Assembly (NCBI RefSeq): GCF_002206625.1
Contig: NZ_NGUP01000003.1
Span: 394,968-458,967 of the forward strand
Length of the DNA stretch: 64,000 nucleotides
From: Polynucleobacter campilacus
Lineage (GTDB): Bacteria > Pseudomonadota > Gammaproteobacteria > Burkholderiales > Burkholderiaceae
Direction of reading: 5' to 3'
Both the position numbers and the translations under genes were made by a program. Position 1 is the stretch's first letter, and every line of letters starts with the position of its first letter. Below the pieces are notes generated by a model. The model made no database searches. It was not told where the DNA came from and saw nothing but the letters and a program-made list of their open reading frames with translations. Below, piece after piece: positions 9,451-18,654 of the stretch.

Positions 9451-11274
9451 CTAATCAAGAGCGGCACGTTCTTGCATTTGCCACATCTCGGCATATTTGC
9501 CTTGCGCTGCCAGCAACTCTAAATGGGTTCCCCGCTCGACGATTTGCCCATGCTCCATCACCAAAATTTGATCAGCATGAATAATGGTCGATAGCCTATG
9601 GGCAATGATGAGAGTAGTGCGATTTTTAGCCAAACTGAGCAATTCTTCCTGAAAAGCCCACTCAGTTTTGGAGTCTAAGGCGGAAGTAGCCTCATCAAAA
9701 ATGAGCATCGCTGGCTTTTTCAACAAAGTTCGCGCAATCGCCACGCGCTGTTTCTCGCCTCCAGAGAGCTTTAAACCCCTCTCGCCGACTTGGGTATCGT
9801 AGCCATCTGGTAAGCGCTTGATAAAGCCATCAATTTGCGCAGCTCTTGCTGCCTCATACACCTCGTCGATAGAGGCAGAAGGATCGCCATAAGCTATGTT
9901 GTAACCAATAGTGTCATTAAATAAGACGGTATCTTGCGGAACGATACCAATTACCTTACGCAAACTGGCTTGAGTGACATCTTGAATATTTTGCCCATCA
10001 ATCAAAATTTTTCCAGACTGCACATCATAAAAACGAAATAACAATCTGGCTAAGGTGCTCTTACCTGCACCACTTTGTCCAACCACAGCAGTGATTGTTC
10101 CCGCCGGAATATTAAAGCTTACATCATGAAGGATTTCTCGTTTGGCGTCATAGTGAAATGAAACGCTCTCAAAACCGACAGCAGGCCCATGACCATAATT
10201 TTCAATATGAAGTGGCTTAGCATTTGGTGTGTCTGCAATTTCTTTATCGGTGTTCAGCAAAGAAAACATGCGCTCCATGTCCGTTAGTGACTGTTTAATC
10301 TCGCGGTAAATCACGCCCAGAAAATTGAGCGGAATATACAACTGAATCATTAAGGCATTAACAAGTACGAGGTCTCCTAGCGTCATGCTGCCGTCAACAA
10401 CACCGAGCGTAGCGCGCCACAAAATTAAGACTAAGCCAATAGCAATGATTGTTTGCTGGCCAAAATTAAGAACCGCTAAGGATTTTTGCGACTTAATGGC
10501 GGCAGCTTGATACCGCACTAAATTTTTGTCATAACGACTTGCTTCAAAAGCTTCGTTACCAAAATACTTCACGGTCTCAAAGTTTAATAAAGAATCAATT
10601 GCTTTCTGATTTGCCTTCGAATCCATGTCATTCATGGTCTTACGAAAATGAGAGCGCCACTCTGTTACTACTACAGTAAATACAATATAGAAAACCAAGG
10701 CGCATAAAGTAATTGCTGCAAACCAAATATCATATGAGTAAGCCAAATAACCCAACACCAAAATAAACTCAACAAGTGTCGGCAGGATGCTATAGAGTGA
10801 ATAAGAAATTAGCGACTGAATACCGCGTGTACCACGCTCAATATCACGGCTTACTCCGCCAGTCTGTCTAGCCAGGTGAAAACTCAGCGCTAAAGAATGT
10901 AAATGTTCAAAGACTTGAAGAGCCACTTTACGGATAGCATTTTGGGTCACTCTAGCAAAGAGAAACTCGCGTAGTTCGGCAAACAAGGAAGCAGACATCC
11001 GTAGGAGCCCATAAGCCAAAATGAGTCCTACCGGAACCAGGAGCAAGGCTTGTGGAGAATCTGCCCGGACGTTTAAATCATCAATTAAGCGCTTGAGCAA
11101 AACAGGGATGCCTAGATTGGTAACCTTAGCAGCAACCAAGCAAGCCAGGGCAATCGCAACTCTAAATTTATATTCCAGTAGATAGGGAATTAAATCGCGA
11201 ATGACCTTCCAATCGCTTCCCTGAGAAGGCTTGGAATCTCCTCCTGAATGATGGTGCCCTGATGAAGGTCTCAT
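9451..11274 (-). CDS. Atm1-type ABC exporter, fused permease and ATPase
   Basis: This 607-residue half-transporter dimerises in the inner membrane. About six membrane helices fill residues 40-310; the nucleotide-binding domain follows, with Walker A VGQSGAGKST, the signature LSGGEKQRVAIAR and Walker B MLIFDEATSALD. The core segment around FHLARQTGGVSRDIERG is characteristic of the ATM1/ABCB7/HMT1 branch, whose bacterial members export glutathione-linked metals or persulfides. A His-rich N-terminus (SSGHHHSGGD) precedes the domain. It sits between nudB and glycerate kinase in a tight leftward run. The substrate is inferred from the family only. Confidence 0.88.
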   Translation of the reverse strand: MRPSSGHHHSGGDSKPSQGSDWKVIRDLIPYLLEYKFRVAIALACLVAAKVTNLGIPVLLKRLIDDLNVRADSPQALLLVPVGLILAYGLLRMSASLFAELREFLFARVTQNAIRKVALQVFEHLHSLALSFHLARQTGGVSRDIERGTRGIQSLISYSLYSILPTLVEFILVLGYLAYSYDIWFAAITLCALVFYIVFTVVVTEWRSHFRKTMNDMDSKANQKAIDSLLNFETVKYFGNEAFEASRYDKNLVRYQAAAIKSQKSLAVLNFGQQTIIAIGLVLILWRATLGVVDGSMTLGDLVLVNALMIQLYIPLNFLGVIYREIKQSLTDMERMFSLLNTDKEIADTPNAKPLHIENYGHGPAVGFESVSFHYDAKREILHDVSFNIPAGTITAVVGQSGAGKSTLARLLFRFYDVQSGKILIDGQNIQDVTQASLRKVIGIVPQDTVLFNDTIGYNIAYGDPSASIDEVYEAARAAQIDGFIKRLPDGYDTQVGERGLKLSGGEKQRVAIARTLLKKPAMLIFDEATSALDSKTEWAFQEELLSLAKNRTTLIIAHRLSTIIHADQILVMEHGQIVERGTHLELLAAQGKYAEMWQMQERAALD

Positions 11275-11283
11275 TACTTGATC

Positions 11284-11733
11284 TTATTCCTTATTCTCTG
11301 AGAACAATTTCAGAATTGCCTCACCATTGCTTGGAGAAAAACATTTCTTAGCTGCCTCTGCAAACGGTAACCATTGATATGCCACATGCTCTCTTGGGGA
11401 AAGCTTGACGGGGGTGTCGTCAGGAACTTGTAATGCAAACCAATGTTCAGTGTTTTTGGTAACGCCAGGCGCATAACGAAAACGCCAATCTGGATAAATT
11501 TCGTATTCAATTTGATGATGCATATTACGCAAAGCATCCATAGCTAACTGATCAACGGCAATGCCTGTTTCCTCAAATACCTCGCGGGCGGCTGCTAAGG
11601 CAAGATCCTCATTCAGTGCATCAAGACTGCCGGTCACAGATTGCCAGAAGTTATTTCTATCTGCGCGCTCTATTAATAAAACATCCCCATTCAATTTATA
11701 GATAACAACTAAAACCGAAATAGGAATTTTCAA
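11284..11733 (-). CDS. nudB: Dihydroneopterin triphosphate diphosphatase (Nudix)
   Basis: NudB removes pyrophosphate from dihydroneopterin triphosphate in folate synthesis. The Nudix box is visible as GSLDALNEDLALAAAREVFEETGI, and the start KIPISVLVVIY matches the family. The only usable start is TTG at 11733: the frame is open back to the aspS stop, but no ATG or GTG occurs and no clear ribosome site precedes the TTG. The aspS-nudB order is conserved in betaproteobacteria. Its position right behind aspS suggests translation coupled to, or at least transcribed with, aspS. Confidence 0.88.
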   Translation of the reverse strand: MKIPISVLVVIYKLNGDVLLIERADRNNFWQSVTGSLDALNEDLALAAAREVFEETGIAVDQLAMDALRNMHHQIEYEIYPDWRFRYAPGVTKNTEHWFALQVPDDTPVKLSPREHVAYQWLPFAEAAKKCFSPSNGEAILKLFSENKE

Positions 11734-11760
11734 GATGGGGATGGGTATTGCTTTGCTTGT

Positions 11761-13560
11761 TTAGGCAGCGGGAGCGGCTTGGCGTAAACGAATATGTAAT
11801 TCACGCAATTGACGCTCATCTACTGGACTAGGGGCCTGTGTCAATAGGCATTGCGCACGTTGTGTTTTAGGAAAGGCAATCACATCACGAATCGACTCAG
11901 CACCCGTCATCATCGTCACAATACGATCCAAGCCAAATGCAATACCGCCATGTGGAGGTGCGCCATACTGAAGTGCATCCAATAAGAAGCCAAACTTAGC
12001 TTGCGCTTCTTCAGGGCCGATCTTCAAAGCGCGGAATACTTGACTTTGAACTGCTTCTTGGTGAATACGTACTGAACCACCACCAATTTCGCTACCGTTG
12101 AGCACCATGTCATATGCTTTTGCCAAACACTTACCCGGATCAGTCTCCAGATACTTCATATGTTCGTCTTTAGGACTTGTAAATGGATGATGGCAAGCAA
12201 CCCAACGCGCTTCGCCTTCGTCGTAATCAAACATTGGGAAATCGACTACCCACAATGGTTTCCATCCTTCGGCAAAGAGACCATGCTCTTTACCCCAAGC
12301 AGAATGACCAATGCGTAGACGTAAATTACCAATTGCGTCATTCACCACTTTTTCTTTATCAGCGCCGAAGAAAATAATATCGCCATCTTTAGCGCCAGTA
12401 CGTTTTAAGACGCCTTCAATGGCTGCGTCATGTAAATTCTTGACGATCGGAGATTGCAAACCATTACGACCTTCAGCAACCGAGTTCACCTTGATCCAAG
12501 CCAAACCTTTGGCACCATAGATGCTCACGAACTGGGTATAGTCATCAATCTCACTACGGCTAATCTCAGCACCACCAGGGACACATAAGCCCACTACACG
12601 ACCGCCCTCTTGGTTAGCAGCGCCTGAGAAGACCTTGAAATCGACATCTTTCATCAAATCAGTCAACTCAGTGAACTCAAAGTTCACACGCAAATCTGGC
12701 TTATCCGATCCAAAGCGCGCCATACCCTCTGAATAAGGCATGGTTGGGAATGGATTAGGTAATTCAACGTTCATAGTCTTCTTGAAAATATGACGGATCA
12801 TGTTTTCAAAGAGCTCCCGAATCTCTAGTTCGCTTAAGAAAGCTGTTTCACAGTCAATCTGAGTAAATTCAGGTTGGCGATCAGCACGCAAATCTTCATC
12901 ACGAAAGCATTTAGTAATTTGGTAGTAACGATCAAAGCCAGCCACCATCAATAGTTGTTTAAATAACTGTGGAGATTGTGGCAAAGCAAAGAATTGGCCA
13001 TCATGCACGCGGGAAGGGACCAAGTAATCACGGGCACCTTCTGGCGTACTCTTGGTCAACATCGGAGTTTCGATATCAATAAAGCCAGCCTCATCTAAAT
13101 AGCGGCGACACTCCATTGCAACGTTGTAACGCAAACGCAAATTCTTTTGCATTTGTGGACGACGTAAATCTAAGACGCGATGAGTGAGGCGAGTTGTCTC
13201 AGATAAGTTCTCATCATCAATCTGAAATGGTGGGGTTACTGAGGCATTCAAGATCACAAGGCTATGACAAAGGATTTCTACTTTTCCGCTAGCTAGCTCA
13301 TTATTTTCAGTTCCGGCTGGGCGTGCGCGCACAAGACCTTTAATCTGAATACAGAACTCACTTCGTACTTGCTCAGCTAAAGCAAACATCTCAGGGCGAT
13401 CTGGGTCACATACTATCTGGACAAAACCTTCACGGTCACGCAAGTCAATAAAGATCACGCCTCCATGGTCACGGCGACGATTCACCCATCCAGCAAGAGT
13501 CACTTCTTTACCAATCAGTGAATCGGTTACCTGTCCACAGGTATGGCTTCGCATCGACAT
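11761..13560 (-). CDS. aspS: Aspartyl-tRNA synthetase
   Basis: AspS charges tRNA-Asp, and also tRNA-Asn in bacteria that use the GatCAB route; sequence alone does not settle which applies here. The bacterial-type enzyme is 599 residues long. The N-terminal OB-fold begins MRSHTCGQV and includes [18 protein letters not shown]. The class II core carries [18 protein letters not shown], the GAD insertion lies in the middle, and motif 3 is [14 protein letters not shown] near the end. The start has a plausible AGGAAA upstream. It is followed by nudB and preceded by a DUF502 gene, the usual order. Confidence 0.97.
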   Translation of the reverse strand: MSMRSHTCGQVTDSLIGKEVTLAGWVNRRRDHGGVIFIDLRDREGFVQIVCDPDRPEMFALAEQVRSEFCIQIKGLVRARPAGTENNELASGKVEILCHSLVILNASVTPPFQIDDENLSETTRLTHRVLDLRRPQMQKNLRLRYNVAMECRRYLDEAGFIDIETPMLTKSTPEGARDYLVPSRVHDGQFFALPQSPQLFKQLLMVAGFDRYYQITKCFRDEDLRADRQPEFTQIDCETAFLSELEIRELFENMIRHIFKKTMNVELPNPFPTMPYSEGMARFGSDKPDLRVNFEFTELTDLMKDVDFKVFSGAANQEGGRVVGLCVPGGAEISRSEIDDYTQFVSIYGAKGLAWIKVNSVAEGRNGLQSPIVKNLHDAAIEGVLKRTGAKDGDIIFFGADKEKVVNDAIGNLRLRIGHSAWGKEHGLFAEGWKPLWVVDFPMFDYDEGEARWVACHHPFTSPKDEHMKYLETDPGKCLAKAYDMVLNGSEIGGGSVRIHQEAVQSQVFRALKIGPEEAQAKFGFLLDALQYGAPPHGGIAFGLDRIVTMMTGAESIRDVIAFPKTQRAQCLLTQAPSPVDERQLRELHIRLRQAAPAA

Positions 13561-13576
13561 AACAATTTCCTATAAA

Positions 13577-14230
13577 TCAGAGATGGCGTGGTGACTGTGA
13601 TGTAGTCAATCCACTAGAACTATTGGGAGGCACAGAGCCCATTGAAACGATGTGTTTCAAAGCTTCCTCTACGCTCATCTCCAGTTCGATCGTTTGTGCG
13701 CGCGGCACAATCATGAAAAAACCAGAGGTAGGATTTGGAGTAGTGGGCAAGAATACGTTTACATAGTCCTCACCCAATTTAGTAGTCACTTCTCTTGCAG
13801 GCACACCCGTTTGAAAAGCGATTACCCAAGAATCAGCGTGAGGGTAGCGGATCAATAAAGCCTTACTAAAGGCCTGACCACTTCCAGAAAATAAAGTAGA
13901 TGAAACCTGCTGAACACTGGAATAAATCGAACGCACAATCGGAATGCGATTAACAAACTTATCCCAAATCTTCAACCACCATTGACCGGCAAAACTAATC
14001 GCCAGTAATCCGGTAAACATAATGACTGCAATCACAATCAATATTCCAACACCCGGAAGGTCACGGAAATGCTGAAAATCTAATGCGGTCTCACTTGGAA
14101 GGACCACAATAATGGCGTGCATTACTGAGCCATATACGCTGTCGAGCAAACCTAAGCCCCACCCAATCACCCAAACGGTGATTGCTAGCGGTGCCCAAAC
14201 CAGGATGCCTGCGATAAAGTATTTTTTCAT
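13577..14230 (-). CDS. DUF502 family membrane protein
   Basis: This 217-residue protein has two N-terminal membrane helices (around residues 5-27 and 60-85) followed by a cytoplasmic or periplasmic domain of about 110 residues with VNRIPIVRSIYSSVQQ and NVFLPTTPNPTSGFFM, both hallmarks of DUF502. The family has no established biochemical role in bacteria. It is consistently found next to aspS and ubiB in betaproteobacteria, as here. The small FmdB-type zinc-ribbon gene often seen between ubiB and this gene is absent. Confidence 0.85.
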   Translation of the reverse strand: MKKYFIAGILVWAPLAITVWVIGWGLGLLDSVYGSVMHAIIVVLPSETALDFQHFRDLPGVGILIVIAVIMFTGLLAISFAGQWWLKIWDKFVNRIPIVRSIYSSVQQVSSTLFSGSGQAFSKALLIRYPHADSWVIAFQTGVPAREVTTKLGEDYVNVFLPTTPNPTSGFFMIVPRAQTIELEMSVEEALKHIVSMGSVPPNSSSGLTTSQSPRHL

Positions 14231-14282
14231 GTGTTCTACCTAGCCCGCTATTTTAGCGGTTTAGAGCCCAAGCAAGCAAAGA

Positions 14283-15869
14283 CTAGTAAATACCTAGGCT
14301 GATAATCAAAATTCCAGCCAAAAAACCACCGGCAAAGAGCAAGGCCCCTGCCACAAGACGGTGAGTACGCCTTTCTTCGAGTAAAAGGGCTTTTAGGACC
14401 TCTAGCTCGCCATTTTGATCTTTTGTTTGATTGCCGCCTTGAGTAAGGGCATCAGCAATCAAGCGAGGCAAAGTTGGCAGAATCTTGGCCCAAGTCGGCG
14501 CCTCTTCTTTAAGGCCATCAATTAAGCCCCGCCAACCCAACTGCTTACTAATCCACTTTTCCAGAATCGGCTTTGCAGTCTGCCAAAGATCGAGATCTGG
14601 ATCCAGCTCACGGGCCAGGCCTTCGACATTCAATAAGGTCTTTGATAACAGGGACAGTTGCGGCTGGACTTCCACCTTAAAACGACGAGATGTTTGAAAT
14701 AAGCGCACTAAAACAATGCCTAAGGAAATTTCTTTTAAAGGTCGATCAAAGTAAGGCTCGCAAACCGAGCGTACTGCACCTTCTAATTCTTCCACACGGG
14801 TATCGGCAGGTACCCAACCTGATTCAACATGCAACTCTGCAACCCGACGGTAATCGCGATTAAAGAAAGCCAAGAAATTAAGTGCTAAATAATTTTTATC
14901 GGATTCGCTCAGTGCACCAACAATGCCAAAGTCTAAAGAAATAAAGCGGCCAAATGTTTCTGGCTCAAGACTAATCATGATATTCCCGGGATGCATATCT
15001 GCATGGAAAAAACCATATTCAAATACTTGAGTAAAGAATATCTCTACGCCCTCTGCTGCTAATTTTTTGAAATCTACTCCAGCAGCACGTAATTCATCAA
15101 AACGTCCAATAGATATGCCATTCATCTTTTCCATCACGATGACATTGGTATGGCATAAATCCCAATACATTTCTGGAATCATCAGCTTATCTGAGTCAAC
15201 AAAATATCTTCTTAACTGACTGGCATTTGCAGCCTCGCGCATGAGATCAAGTTCATCATGTAAATGCCTATCAAACTCAGCAACGTTCTCAGTGAGTTTT
15301 AAACGGCGACCATCAGAAGATAATTTTTCGATAACTTTTGCTAGGTCGTACATTAAAGCGATATCGCTCTCAATGATGGGAAGGATGCCTGGACGTAGTA
15401 CTTTGATCGCAACTTCACGCCCACTCCATTCTGGATGCCTCTCGGTAGCACGTAAAACTCCAAAATGTACTTGTGCAACCGAGGCGCTCGCTACAGGTGT
15501 GGCATCAAAGCTGATGAAGACTTCTTCGATCGGCTGGTCAATTGCTTTCTCAATTAAGCGCCGCGACTCTTCATTTGAAAATGGCGGAACTTGGTCCTGA
15601 AGCTTTGCTAACTCATTGGCAATGTCTTCTGGCAATAAATCTCGACGGGTTGAAAGCACTTGTCCAAATTTCACAAAGATTGGACCAAGCGCTTCTAGCG
15701 TCAAACGAATGCGCTCACCTCTTGGCAAGCTGACACCAGGCGAGGTCCAACAAATAACCGTGAGAGCGCCCCTACTGATGCCTGGCTTGAGAATGTCCCG
15801 CAAGAGGGGCAATAAGCCATAGCGCCAAGCGGTAAAGAAAATAAAACAAAGACGAGCAATTCGACGCAC
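14283..15869 (-). CDS. ubiB: Ubiquinone biosynthesis kinase-like protein UbiB
   Basis: UbiB is an atypical ADCK/ABC1 kinase-like ATPase needed for ubiquinone synthesis at the inner membrane. The N-terminal invariant KFGQ motif lies in [19 protein letters not shown] near residue 70, the ATP-binding lysine in VAIKVLRPG, the catalytic-loop region in [13 protein letters not shown], and the DFG-like LDFGIVG after it. Two membrane helices close the C-terminus ([15 protein letters not shown]). At 528 residues it matches the family. It starts 3 bases after ubiJ, so the two are co-expressed. Confidence 0.95.
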   Translation of the reverse strand: MRRIARLCFIFFTAWRYGLLPLLRDILKPGISRGALTVICWTSPGVSLPRGERIRLTLEALGPIFVKFGQVLSTRRDLLPEDIANELAKLQDQVPPFSNEESRRLIEKAIDQPIEEVFISFDATPVASASVAQVHFGVLRATERHPEWSGREVAIKVLRPGILPIIESDIALMYDLAKVIEKLSSDGRRLKLTENVAEFDRHLHDELDLMREAANASQLRRYFVDSDKLMIPEMYWDLCHTNVIVMEKMNGISIGRFDELRAAGVDFKKLAAEGVEIFFTQVFEYGFFHADMHPGNIMISLEPETFGRFISLDFGIVGALSESDKNYLALNFLAFFNRDYRRVAELHVESGWVPADTRVEELEGAVRSVCEPYFDRPLKEISLGIVLVRLFQTSRRFKVEVQPQLSLLSKTLLNVEGLARELDPDLDLWQTAKPILEKWISKQLGWRGLIDGLKEEAPTWAKILPTLPRLIADALTQGGNQTKDQNGELEVLKALLLEERRTHRLVAGALLFAGGFLAGILIISLGIY

Positions 15870-15872
15870 GAT

Positions 15873-16493
15873 TTATCTAGCCTTTTGCTCTAAGAGTTGA
15901 ATGCGCTTTTCGATTCGATCCACTGATTCGCGCAGGTCATTTAATTCGGATTTGTGGGTCATAAAGTCGCGTTTATTTAAGAGTACTTTTCTTTCTTCAC
16001 TGACATACTCAACAACATTGTCCAGCAAATCAGAGGCGGCAGAACGAGTGGCAGAGACAAATTTCTTACCTTGACTCACCGCAAAGTTTGCCGGCGCATC
16101 GCCGACTAAACGAGCTAAATCTTCTTCGTACTCCCAACGAAGCTGACCGGCTAAGCGGCCTATTAATTGAGCTAAGTCTGCATCACCAGTTAACTTAACA
16201 GCTTTAAAGGCTTGTTCACGCAAACTACCTGAACTGGCTGCTAAATCACTCAATGCTTTGCTTGAAACCTCTAAAGTCAAAGAAGGGCTATCAGCTTCTT
16301 TTAAGGCATTTAATAAACCAGCAGCAGAAATCTCAAAACCAAGATCGCCTAAGGGCAGCTGGAGCAAAATCGTTTTGCCAGCATGTTTAGCCAACTCCGC
16401 AGATGCCCACGGCTCACTCCCTAATACATGGTTGATCCCGCGGCAAGCAGCCCCAGCAGCAATGGTATGGGTAGAAGATAAATGCGTATTCAT
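15873..16493 (-). CDS. ubiJ: Ubiquinone biosynthesis accessory factor UbiJ (SCP2-like)
   Basis: UbiJ binds lipid intermediates through an SCP2 domain and with UbiK helps the soluble Ubi complex. This copy is 206 residues, with an SCP2-like N-terminal half (GINHVLGSEPWASAELAKHAG) and a C-terminal coiled coil (LRESVDRIEKRIQLLEQKA). The track start at 16529 would translate straight through the terminator at 16499-16526; I therefore use the ATG at 16493 (MNTHLSSTH). It lies directly before ubiB and after ubiE and a Tim44-like gene, an order seen widely in this group. Confidence 0.85.
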   Translation of the reverse strand: MNTHLSSTHTIAAGAACRGINHVLGSEPWASAELAKHAGKTILLQLPLGDLGFEISAAGLLNALKEADSPSLTLEVSSKALSDLAASSGSLREQAFKAVKLTGDADLAQLIGRLAGQLRWEYEEDLARLVGDAPANFAVSQGKKFVSATRSAASDLLDNVVEYVSEERKVLLNKRDFMTHKSELNDLRESVDRIEKRIQLLEQKAR

Positions 16494-16498
16494 GAGTG

Positions 16499-16526
16499 TA
16501 AAAAACCCGCACAAGTGCGGGTTTTC
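16499..16526 (-). terminator. Terminator after the Tim44-like gene
   Basis: AAAACCCGCA-CAAG-TGCGGGTTTT forms a 10-bp stem with T/A tracts on both sides. It can work in both directions; on the minus strand it is followed by TTTTTT and lies about 20 bases past the Tim44-like stop. Confidence 0.75.
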
Positions 16527-16546
16527 CAATGGAAAGTACCTAGAGC

Positions 16547-17458
16547 TTAAACCAACTGCGAGATACCCGCTAGTACCCAGCCTCCTGGGCCCTCTACTGG
16601 CTTACTTAAATTCCAGATTTCGGAGAAGTCGCTTGCCGGAGCGCCTACTTGCTCCCGAATCATGCCACTGAACTGAATGCTACAGAAATAATGCGCATCC
16701 GCAGTCTCAATACCAATGAGCTGGGCATTAATCGTAACTACATCGGTTTGATTCGTGGTGTCGGTCCGACCTGCTAGATCCTGTTGAATGGTGGCGAACA
16801 TATCCGGTGTCGTAAATTCACGCAAAGCAACAAGATCGCCCTGATCCCACGCTTTTTGCAAAGTAGAGAAGTACTGCTTTGCGTTCTCCAGAAAACTCCG
16901 CTCATCAAAGCCAGGTGGTAATGTTGATTGAAATGCCGACGGCTCAGCGCTCACGCCACCAAAAGCATTTGCTGCTGGCGTAAAGACGGGCTCATGTCTA
17001 GGAGACTGCTCAATACTAGTTCTCTGTAGACCACCCGCTGGAGCATTAGCAGTGCTACCTGCACCAGAAAACGCTGGAAGCAATTTACGAATCACAAACA
17101 TGATGGCAAAGCCTGCCAACACAGCAATTAATAGTCCAGTAATCATGGAGGATGCTGCCTCTCCTAAACCGAAATGCGATAAGAGATAGCCAATACCCAA
17201 GCCAGCAGCTAAACCGCCTAAGAGGCCACCCATGCCACCAAAGCGACTAGGTGCTGGTGCCTGAGGAGCTGGAGCTGGAGCAGCTGGCTGAGCTTGCTGT
17301 GCAGGCTTTTGTGCTGGAGCAGCCTGCTTTTGCATTGGTGCGCTTGGCGCTTTTCCAACGCTCTTGCCATTACCCAAACGGGCAGCATCAACATGGCCAA
17401 CAGTTGCAAATACCAAAGTAAGACTTAGTAGAACTGCTTTGAAAAAATGCTTATTCAT
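16547..17458 (-). CDS. Tim44-like domain membrane protein
   Basis: This 303-residue protein begins with a signal-like hydrophobic segment (AVLLSLTLVFATVGHVDA), then a low-complexity Ala/Pro/Gln stretch to about residue 75. A glycine-rich hydrophobic pair follows (GGLLGGLAAGLGIGYLL and MITGLLIAVLAGFAIMFVI). The C-terminal 130 residues (FLENAKQYFSTLQKAWDQGD onward) form a Tim44-like domain, the fold of mitochondrial Tim44 and ribosomal L45. The bacterial function is not established. It lies between ubiE and ubiJ but has its own terminator. Confidence 0.85.
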   Translation of the reverse strand: MNKHFFKAVLLSLTLVFATVGHVDAARLGNGKSVGKAPSAPMQKQAAPAQKPAQQAQPAAPAPAPQAPAPSRFGGMGGLLGGLAAGLGIGYLLSHFGLGEAASSMITGLLIAVLAGFAIMFVIRKLLPAFSGAGSTANAPAGGLQRTSIEQSPRHEPVFTPAANAFGGVSAEPSAFQSTLPPGFDERSFLENAKQYFSTLQKAWDQGDLVALREFTTPDMFATIQQDLAGRTDTTNQTDVVTINAQLIGIETADAHYFCSIQFSGMIREQVGAPASDFSEIWNLSKPVEGPGGWVLAGISQLV

Positions 17459-17524
17459 CTTTATGACTCCCTCTAATAACTTCTGAACTACTTTATTTAT
17501 AAGCGCTTAAAAGCTATATAACTG

Positions 17525-18268
17525 TCAGTATTTAACACCAATATGTAAGGCAACGATACCCCCAGTCATCCTGTGGGTTTCTACTTCATCAAAACCCACG
17601 CCCAGCATCATTTCTTTGAGGGTTTGCGCATCGGGGTGCATCCGGATGGATTCTGCCAAATAGCGATAGCTTTCTGAATCTTGTGCAATCTTATCGCCTA
17701 ACCAAGGTAAGACCTTGAAAGAATAGGTGTCATAAACGGGCTGCAAAAATGCATCTGGCTTGGAGAACTCCAGCACTAGAACACGGCCACCTGGCTTAAT
17801 CACGCGGCACATTTCACCAAGGGCAACTTCTTTATGGGTCATGTTGCGCAAACCAAATGCTACGGTGACAACATCAAAATGATTATTTGGAAACGGAATC
17901 TTTTCAGCATCAAACTGCACGCAAGGTAAAGCCATGCCGCGATCTAACAAGCGATCACGCCCCACACCCAACATCGACGCATTAATATCGCTTAACCAAA
18001 CTTGAGCATCAGGATTGCTACCCCAATCTGCTGCTTTGGCAAAAGCTGCTGCAAGATCGCCCGTACCTCCAGCAATATCTAAAACTTTTTGTCCTGACCG
18101 CACATTTGCACGCGCAATCGTGATTTTTTTCCAGACACGATGCAAACCAAATGACATTAAGTCATTCATCACATCATATTTGCTTGCTACGGAATGAAAT
18201 ACCTCAGCAACCTTGCCGGCTTTTTCAGCCTCATCAACGCTTTGATAACCAAAGTGAGTTTTACTCAT
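17525..18268 (-). CDS. ubiE: Ubiquinone/menaquinone methyltransferase UbiE
   Basis: UbiE is the C-methyltransferase that makes the methylated benzoquinone (or demethylmenaquinone) ring with SAM. The SAM motif I is [15 protein letters not shown], and the family signatures [17 protein letters not shown] and [17 protein letters not shown] are present. The track start at 18283 adds five residues; the ATG at 18268 (MSKTHFGYQ) overlaps the preceding DUF971 stop as TAATG, which implies translational coupling. Length is 247 residues, normal for the family. Confidence 0.96.
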   Translation of the reverse strand: MSKTHFGYQSVDEAEKAGKVAEVFHSVASKYDVMNDLMSFGLHRVWKKITIARANVRSGQKVLDIAGGTGDLAAAFAKAADWGSNPDAQVWLSDINASMLGVGRDRLLDRGMALPCVQFDAEKIPFPNNHFDVVTVAFGLRNMTHKEVALGEMCRVIKPGGRVLVLEFSKPDAFLQPVYDTYSFKVLPWLGDKIAQDSESYRYLAESIRMHPDAQTLKEMMLGVGFDEVETHRMTGGIVALHIGVKY

Positions 18269-18654
18269 TAGTGACTTCCACAAGACTGGCCAGCTACATT
18301 CATTGGAGCATCACGATCAAGCCCTGCAGCTGCTAATTTATCCAAATGCTCTTTCCATAACTGCTCTTGATTCTCACAGAGGTACTGTAAGTAATCCCAA
18401 GAATAGAGACCTGAATCATGGCCATCAGAAAAGCTAGGCTTCAGAGCGTAATGCCCAACAGGCTCAAGATTGGCAATCAAAACATCACGCTTACCGGTTT
18501 GCAAAGTCTCCTGCCCTGGTCCATGACCCTGAACTTCTGCTGAAGGTGATAGCACTCTTAAAAACTCAAAAGGTAAACGATAGGAACTACCGTTCTCATA
18601 AGAGAGTTCAAGCACCTTGGATTGCTGATGTACTACAACATTATTAGGAATCAT
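18268..18654 (-). CDS. DUF971 domain protein (gamma-butyrobetaine hydroxylase N-terminal-like)
   Basis: This 128-residue protein carries a DUF971 domain: [26 protein letters not shown] followed by [24 protein letters not shown]. The fold resembles the N-terminal domain of gamma-butyrobetaine hydroxylase, and family members are often linked to Fe-S or Mrp-type proteins, but no function is proven. The C-terminus ends SCGSH, as in many relatives. Both ends overlap neighbours by the TAATG arrangement (DUF3683 gene before, ubiE after), so it belongs to one transcript with them. Confidence 0.88.
   Translation of the reverse strand: MIPNNVVVHQQSKVLELSYENGSSYRLPFEFLRVLSPSAEVQGHGPGQETLQTGKRDVLIANLEPVGHYALKPSFSDGHDSGLYSWDYLQYLCENQEQLWKEHLDKLAAAGLDRDAPMNVAGQSCGSH

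Noticed and set aside
15241-15600. 119-residue plus-strand ORF
   Set aside because: It is antisense to ubiB, whose motifs and length are clear; no start site or family resemblance.
16494-16529. N-terminal extension of ubiJ (MENPHLCGFF...)
   Set aside because: It would be encoded by the terminator hairpin at 16499-16526; the ATG at 16493 is more likely.
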